A DNA stretch of 64,000 bases from Variovorax paradoxus (lineage in GTDB: Bacteria; Pseudomonadota; Gammaproteobacteria; Burkholderiales; Burkholderiaceae_C), in contig NZ_CP045644.1 of the NCBI RefSeq assembly GCF_009498455.1, forward strand, positions 1,457,001-1,521,000, in the 5' to 3' direction. Both the position numbers and the translations under genes were made by a program. Numbering within the stretch: position 1 is the stretch's first letter; each line of letters opens with the position of its first letter. Under the pieces are notes generated by a model that had not been told where the DNA came from, did no database searches, and was given only the letters and a program-made list of their open reading frames with translations. Below, in pieces: positions 59,999-64,000 of the stretch.

Positions 59999-61183
59999 TC
60001 ATTTCGACGACGCCACAGCCGCCTTCTCATCGATCTGCGCCCACTTCCCATCCTTCACCACCAGGTTGACGCTCTTCACGCCGATCACGCGACGCGTCTG
60101 CGCATCGAAGGTGGCCTTGCCGAAGATGACGCTGGGCACGTCCTTGATCTTGTAGAACGCGTCGCGCACGGCCTTGCGATCGGCCTTCGGGCCGGCCTGG
60201 CGCAGTGCGGCGGCGGCGTACACCACGGCGTCGTAGGCGTAGGCGTTGAAGGCGTCGGGCTCCTTGCTGTACTTCGCGCGGAAGGTCTTCACGAACGCCT
60301 GCACCTCGGCGCGCGGCTCGTCGGGATAGAAGGCGGTGTTGGTGTGGATGCCGTTCACGGCCGCGCCGCCGAGCTCGATGAACTTGGGCGAGTAGACCGA
60401 GCCCACGGCCGCGATCGGCTGCTTCAGGCCCACGCTGCGCACCTGGCCCGCGATGAGCGCGCCGTCGGGGTAGTACGAGATGAGCACCAGCCCGTCGGGG
60501 TTGGTGTCACGCACGCGCACCAGGGTCGAGCGGAAGTCTTTCTCGTCGGGCTGGTAGCCCTCGGCAATGGCGAGCTGCGCGCCGCGTTCCTGTGCGGCCT
60601 TCACGAGCACGTCCTTGCTGGTGCGGCCCCAGTCGGTGTTCAGGAAGAGCACCGCGATGCGCTTGAAGCCCAGCGTCTTCACGGCGAGGTCGGCCAGCAG
60701 CGGCTGCGCGTCGGCCTGGCTGATCGACGGGCTCCAGATGTAGTCGCCGCCCTTGGTGAAGTCGGGGTGCGAGTTGGTGAAGCCCAGCTGCACAAGGCCC
60801 GCGCGCTGGTAGATGGGCGAGGCGGCCATCGAGGCCGGGCTGGAGAAGTCGCCGAGTTCGATGAGCACACGCTTGTCGTTCACGAGTTTTTGCGCAATGG
60901 CGACGGACTGGCGCGGGTCGCTCTGGCTGTCCTCGAAGTTGTAGGCCAGCGGCCGGCCGTGGATGCCGCCTTGCGCATTGATGTGATCGATCGCGAGGTC
61001 GAAGCCGGCCTTCCACTGCGCGCCGTACTGTGCGTTCTGTCCGGTGAGCGGGCCGCTCACACCGAACCACACGGGCTCGCCGCTGGCGGTTGCGGCCCAG
61101 GCCGCGAGCGGCGCGGCCAGCAAGGCGGCGGACAGTGCGACCGCATGGCGCAGGAAACGATGGCGGGTGAACAGCGGCGGCAT
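59999..61183 (-). CDS. ABC transporter substrate-binding protein
   Basis: A 394-residue Peripla_BP_6-class binding protein. The start M-P-P-L-F-T-R-H-R begins the signal peptide ([17 protein letters not shown], cleavage near 31); a longer frame upstream lacks this. [11 protein letters not shown] is the first mature strand and S-S-P-A-S-M the ligand loop. It heads the operon binding protein-permease-OsmC-LivG-LivF-VOC. The ligand is unknown. Confidence 0.9.
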   Translation of the reverse strand: MPPLFTRHRFLRHAVALSAALLAAPLAAWAATASGEPVWFGVSGPLTGQNAQYGAQWKAGFDLAIDHINAQGGIHGRPLAYNFEDSQSDPRQSVAIAQKLVNDKRVLIELGDFSSPASMAASPIYQRAGLVQLGFTNSHPDFTKGGDYIWSPSISQADAQPLLADLAVKTLGFKRIAVLFLNTDWGRTSKDVLVKAAQERGAQLAIAEGYQPDEKDFRSTLVRVRDTNPDGLVLISYYPDGALIAGQVRSVGLKQPIAAVGSVYSPKFIELGGAAVNGIHTNTAFYPDEPRAEVQAFVKTFRAKYSKEPDAFNAYAYDAVVYAAAALRQAGPKADRKAVRDAFYKIKDVPSVIFGKATFDAQTRRVIGVKSVNLVVKDGKWAQIDEKAAVASSK

Positions 61184-61349
61184 GGGGTCGGACCTCGGTG
61201 GCAGTGAAGGGAGGGATGTGCAGGGCCGCGATTCTTCGCCGCTGTCCCCGTGCCGGGAACGAACAAAAACGGAGAGGCTTATGCGCTTTCCGAGCAAGCG
61301 AAGGGGCAAGCGCCAAGCGCTGCGCAGCCTCGTTTAAGCTGCGCGCCAC

Positions 61350-61991
61350 ATGAAGCGACGCCACCTCCTCCACATGCTCGCCGGCGTGCCGGCCACCGCC
61401 CTGCTGCTCTCAGCGTGCGGCAAACGAAAGGCCTCAGCCAACGCGCTGAAGCCCGATGCCCGCGTGCTGGCGCTGGGCGACAGCCTGACCTTCGGCTACG
61501 GCGCATCGCCCGAGACGGCATGGCCCGCGAAGCTCGGCGAGCTCACGGGCTGGCAGGTCGAGAACGCGGGCGTCAACGGCGACACGTCGGCGGGTGCGCT
61601 GGAGCGCCTGCCCGCGCTGCTGTCCGCCGGCAGCTACGACGCGATCCTGATCGGCATCGGCGGCAACGACATGCTGCGCGGCGTGTCGCCCGCCAGCACG
61701 CGCGAGAACCTCGCCGCACTCATCGAGCAGGCGCGCGCGCACACGCCGCATGTGGCGGTGCTGGCCACGCCCGCGCCCGATGCGATGCGCGCGGTGGTCG
61801 GCTCGCTCAGCGACGCGCCGTTCTACGAAGAGGTCGCGAAGTCGGGACAGGTGCTGCTGGTCGCGGGTGTGTATTCGGGCGTGCTGTCGGATGCGGCCCT
61901 GCGCTCGGACCGCATCCATGCGAACGCGAAGGGCTACGCCCAGGTGGCGGAGCAGCTCGCCGAGCAACTCAAGGCTGCGGGCTGGCGCTAA
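61350..61991 (+). CDS. SGNH-hydrolase (arylesterase/TesA-like) lipoprotein
   Basis: A 213-residue SGNH enzyme. Block I is A-L-G-D-S-L-T-F-G-Y (catalytic Ser about 46), block II V-N-G-D-T-S, block III G-I-G-G-N-D (Asn) and block V S-D-R-I-H (Asp/His, about 190). A signal peptide ends in the lipobox L-L-S-A-C, so it is probably anchored in the periplasm. Convergent with the membrane protein; their ends overlap by 23 bp. Confidence 0.88.
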   Translation: MKRRHLLHMLAGVPATALLLSACGKRKASANALKPDARVLALGDSLTFGYGASPETAWPAKLGELTGWQVENAGVNGDTSAGALERLPALLSAGSYDAILIGIGGNDMLRGVSPASTRENLAALIEQARAHTPHVAVLATPAPDAMRAVVGSLSDAPFYEEVAKSGQVLLVAGVYSGVLSDAALRSDRIHANAKGYAQVAEQLAEQLKAAGWR

Positions 61992-62430
61992 GGCCCGTCG
62001 CGCGGTCGTCGGAGCGCATCGGTGCGCGTGCTGTGGCACCGCGCACCGGCAGGCTCTCCAGCACGCCGAACAACAACTCCATCGCGGTGAAGCCGAGGAT
62101 GATCAGGCTGGCGCCCTGCGTCACGGCGTAGACCTGCCAGGTGGCGAACAGGAAGCGCGCCACGGCGTCGTAGCGGCCATAGCGCAGGCGCGGATCGCGG
62201 ATGCGCAGCACGGCCCACACGGTGACCACCGAACCGAGCAGGTTCGCCATCAGCATGTGCACGGGGTCGAAGGCCGGAAAGCTGCCCGGCAGCTGCAGCG
62301 TCTGGATGGTCCACAGCAGCAGGGCGTGCACTGCGGCAAAGGTCCACGGCGTGGCGAAGCCGATGGTCACCACGAGGTCGTACCAGGCGCTGGCGCGAAC
62401 GATGCGTTGGTAGGTGGGAAGCGCGATCAT
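61969..62430 (-). CDS. small integral membrane protein
   Basis: A 153-residue protein with four predicted membrane segments (about 18-38, 50-72, 80-98 and 100-125) and a Ser/Arg/Ala-rich C-terminal tail. No family clearly recognised. It starts M-I-A-L-P-T-Y-Q-R-I and its stop lies within the SGNH gene (overlap of 23 bp). Divergent from the MerR gene, 96 bp away. Confidence 0.75.
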   Translation of the reverse strand: MIALPTYQRIVRASAWYDLVVTIGFATPWTFAAVHALLLWTIQTLQLPGSFPAFDPVHMLMANLLGSVVTVWAVLRIRDPRLRYGRYDAVARFLFATWQVYAVTQGASLIILGFTAMELLFGVLESLPVRGATARAPMRSDDRATGLSASPQP

Positions 62431-62526
62431 GAAGAAGAGCCCTGCAGGGAGTGAAGAAGCCCCGGAAGCTAAAGCCTCGGGTACGCTCCAGGGTCAAGCA
62501 CATTCTTCGGCGAAGGAACAACGACC

Positions 62527-62904
62527 ATGCAGATCGGCCAGCTGGCTTCGGCGACGGGCTTGAGCCGCGACACGCTGCGCTTCTACGAAGAGCGCGGCCT
62601 GATCCGTGCGGAGCGCGGCAGCAACGGCTACCGGGTCTATGCGAAGGAAACCGTGCAGATGGTGGGCTACATCCGCACCGCGCAGAAGCTCGGCTTCAGC
62701 CTGCACGAGATCGGCGACAACCTGCCCGCGGTGTGGGAGTCGGCCGCGCCCGACGATGCGATCGCGGCGCTGCTGGCCGACAAGGTCGCGGTCATCGACC
62801 AGAAGATCGCCGAGCTGAACGCGCTGCGGCAAGACCTGCTGGCGCGCGTGCCAGCGGGCTGCCCGATGGCTCAGGCGGCCTGCGCGCGCAACAGGTCGAC
62901 GTAG
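62527..62904 (+). CDS. MerR-family transcriptional regulator
   Basis: A 125-residue regulator with the MerR HTH (M-Q-I-G-Q-L-A-S-A-T-G-L-S-R-D-T-L-R-F-Y-E) at the N-terminus and a coiled-coil dimerisation helix (about 75-110). Near the end C-P-M-A-Q-A-A-C could coordinate a metal, as in CueR/ZntR-like proteins. Convergent with the CYTH gene with a 34-bp overlap of coding ends. Possible target: the divergent membrane-protein gene. Confidence 0.88.
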   Translation: MQIGQLASATGLSRDTLRFYEERGLIRAERGSNGYRVYAKETVQMVGYIRTAQKLGFSLHEIGDNLPAVWESAAPDDAIAALLADKVAVIDQKIAELNALRQDLLARVPAGCPMAQAACARNRST

Positions 62905-63395
62905 GCGCCCTGTACCAGCTGGCGCTCGGCCACGCCGAGCCGGGCCATGAGCGCATGGGCTTCGGCCACGCCGGCCTCGGCGGGCTCGCCCTCTTGCAGC
63001 ACCACTTCGAGTTCGAGGAATTCACCGAGCCCTTCGACGCGGTCTAGGTGCACGCGCGTGCGGCCCACGAGAAATAGGCGGCGCTGCTTGCGCACGCGGC
63101 CGGCTTGGCCCCAGGCGAGCGTGAGCGATTCGCGCAGCGCGTCGGGCGTGGTGACGGGCGTGATCAGGTAGAACGATTCCTTCGGGCCGCTGCTGTCGGC
63201 GCGGCGGTAGAAGATGAGCTCGCCGCGGTCGGGGGCGAAGGTGCGCAGCTTGAGGCGGTCGGCGCTTTGCTCGCAGCGGAAGAAGGTGTCGTCTTGTGCG
63301 ATTTCGGTGGGGCCTTGGTCGGCGAGCGTTGCGGCGATGGCTGCGATGCGGTCTACGCTGTCGATGCGGGCTTTGATCTCTACGTTTCTTGCCAT
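62871..63395 (-). CDS. CYTH-domain protein (class IV adenylate cyclase/thiamine-triphosphatase-like)
   Basis: A 174-residue protein with the CYTH signature V-E-I-K-A-R (about 5-10) and acidic/basic strands F-F-R-C, L-K-L-R-T and R-K-Q-R-R-L-F that form the phosphate tunnel. It starts M-A-R-N-V-E-I; a longer upstream frame has no CYTH support. Members hydrolyse triphosphates or make cAMP. Copy B of the MITE-like element lies 25 bp upstream of the start. Confidence 0.83.
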   Translation of the reverse strand: MARNVEIKARIDSVDRIAAIAATLADQGPTEIAQDDTFFRCEQSADRLKLRTFAPDRGELIFYRRADSSGPKESFYLITPVTTPDALRESLTLAWGQAGRVRKQRRLFLVGRTRVHLDRVEGLGEFLELEVVLQEGEPAEAGVAEAHALMARLGVAERQLVQGAYVDLLRAQAA

Positions 63396-63419
63396 GTCTT
63401 CTCGTTTTCTTGAGGCTGT

Positions 63420-63674
63420 GTTCAGGGCGCGTGCACAGGCCACCGGGTACTTCCCTCCGCGAATGTCCCCCGCTTCGCTCCTCCTTTATTTCGCTGCGGG
63501 AAGCACCCAGTGTCCTGCGCACACCGAGCGTGGTCGGGGTTCTGGCCGATCAACGACCACACTGAATGACGCTCACGTCGATGGGGTGCCTTGCGCAGCG
63601 AAATCAAGGAGGAGCCGAAGGCGGGGGACATTCGCGGAGCAAGGCTCCCCGTCGGCGGGAGCGTCGCCCTGAAC
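63420..63674. repeat. MITE-like element, copy B (inverted relative to copy A)
   Basis: A 255-bp element with the ends GTTCAGGGCG and CGCCCTGAAC, the inner TCCGCGAATGTCCCCCGC arm and GCAGCGAAATCAAGG. It is the reverse complement of 41074-41330 apart from scattered differences. It lies between the CYTH start and the end of the next gene, in a region that should carry the CYTH promoter. Confidence 0.82.
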
Positions 63675-63688
63675 AGCAGCAGAAAAAA

Positions 63689-64000
63689 TCAGGGCGCGTT
63701 GCCCTGCGGCCCCACCGGCGGTGGCGCCGCGCGCCCGCTCGAGCCCGGTGCCAGCTTGCGTCCGAAGGACTCGCCCACGTTGCGCACGGGCCGGCTGGCT
63801 TTTTCCGACACGTTGCTCACGCCGCGCCGCGTGGCCGCATCGGCGCGGTTGACGCCGCGGCCGGCGGCGTTGGTGCCGCGCTGCACGCTGCCCACCACCT
63901 TGCCGTTGCGCGACGGCGAGGGAATGGTGTGGGCGCGTTCGGCCTGCGGCGGGTTGTCGGCGCTCTGCGCCTGTGCAGTGACGGGCAGCCAGAGCGCGGC
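63689..64000 (-). CDS. putative periplasmic protein, 5' end outside window
   Basis: The minus-strand frame is open from the stop at 63689 through 64000. The visible N-terminal part reads A-A-L-W-L-P-V-T-A-Q-A-Q-S, which looks like the end of a Sec signal peptide. The visible chain of 103 residues is rich in Arg, Gly, Ala and Pro and ends P-V-G-P-Q-G-N-A-P. There are no clear domains. It is truncated, so the start and full size cannot be given. Confidence 0.65.
   Translation of the reverse strand, partial: AALWLPVTAQAQSADNPPQAERAHTIPSPSRNGKVVGSVQRGTNAAGRGVNRADAATRRGVSNVSEKASRPVRNVGESFGRKLAPGSSGRAAPPPVGPQGNAP

Noticed and set aside
58021..60069. Plus-strand frame of 682 codons antisense to the fused permease.
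   Set aside because: Shadow of a clear membrane protein; composition is dominated by Gln, Arg and Ala.
1..64000. CRISPR array, prophage, transposase or integrase genes.
   Set aside because: No regularly spaced short direct repeats, cas genes, phage structural genes or transposase domains were seen on either strand.

Overview
The window is about 64 kb of GC-rich DNA from what looks like a beta-proteobacterium of the Comamonadaceae, most like Variovorax. This is inferred from codon and GC style, the aerobic hybrid box pathway for benzoyl-CoA, the many LivFGHM-type ABC importers and the family of GC-rich intergenic palindromes; no rRNA or taxonomic marker is present. It looks like ordinary chromosome rich in catabolic operons. 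I see no prophage, CRISPR array or transposase. The only stable RNA found is one tRNA-Gly(GCC).

Layout. 1-1571: end of a cyclase-family gene and fumarylacetoacetase (tyrosine/homogentisate catabolism). 1638-3886: tRNA-Gly, a thioredoxin-reductase-like flavoprotein coupled to an Rrf2 regulator, and a secreted repetitive protein. 3992-19708: a benzoate locus. boxC-boxB-boxA-MaoC run on the minus strand behind boxR. A DUF4863 protein, boxD and benzoate-CoA ligase run on the plus strand, followed by an alpha/beta hydrolase and a complete branched-chain-type ABC importer. Uptake, CoA activation, epoxidation, ring cleavage and semialdehyde oxidation are thus co-located under one BzdR/BoxR-type regulator, with visible TGCA operator motifs.

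19725-30263: LysR/SDR/tautomerase, a sigma-54 activator, a TetR/glycosyltransferase pair, a lipoprotein, a flavin monooxygenase with a sigma-54 promoter and an upstream half-site array, and a Crp-type regulator. 30527-36313: an uncharacterised catabolic operon (BKACE, orphan binding protein, 3-hydroxyacyl dehydrogenase, feruloyl-CoA-synthase-like ligase, crotonase). 36315-41060: a MocR regulator divergent from a class II HMG-CoA reductase and a TctA-type transporter, suggesting mevalonate use. 41346-46712: AsmA-like protein, thioesterase, uracil permease and minCDE, with minC frameshifted in its linker. 46758-54816: a large WG/Sel1-repeat protein, a TetR regulon with a matching operator pair, CysB-like LysR, RcnB-like, DHFR-like and HxlR genes. 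54826-61183: a second ABC importer operon carrying an OsmC gene and a fused LivH-LivM permease. 61350-64000: SGNH esterase, membrane protein, MerR, CYTH and a truncated periplasmic protein.

Two repeat families stand out. One is a set of palindromic arm pairs between genes, which sometimes supply the ribosome-binding site and in one case are translated inside a gene. The other is a roughly 256-bp MITE-like element with nested inverted repeats, present twice in opposite orientation (41074-41330 and 63420-63674).
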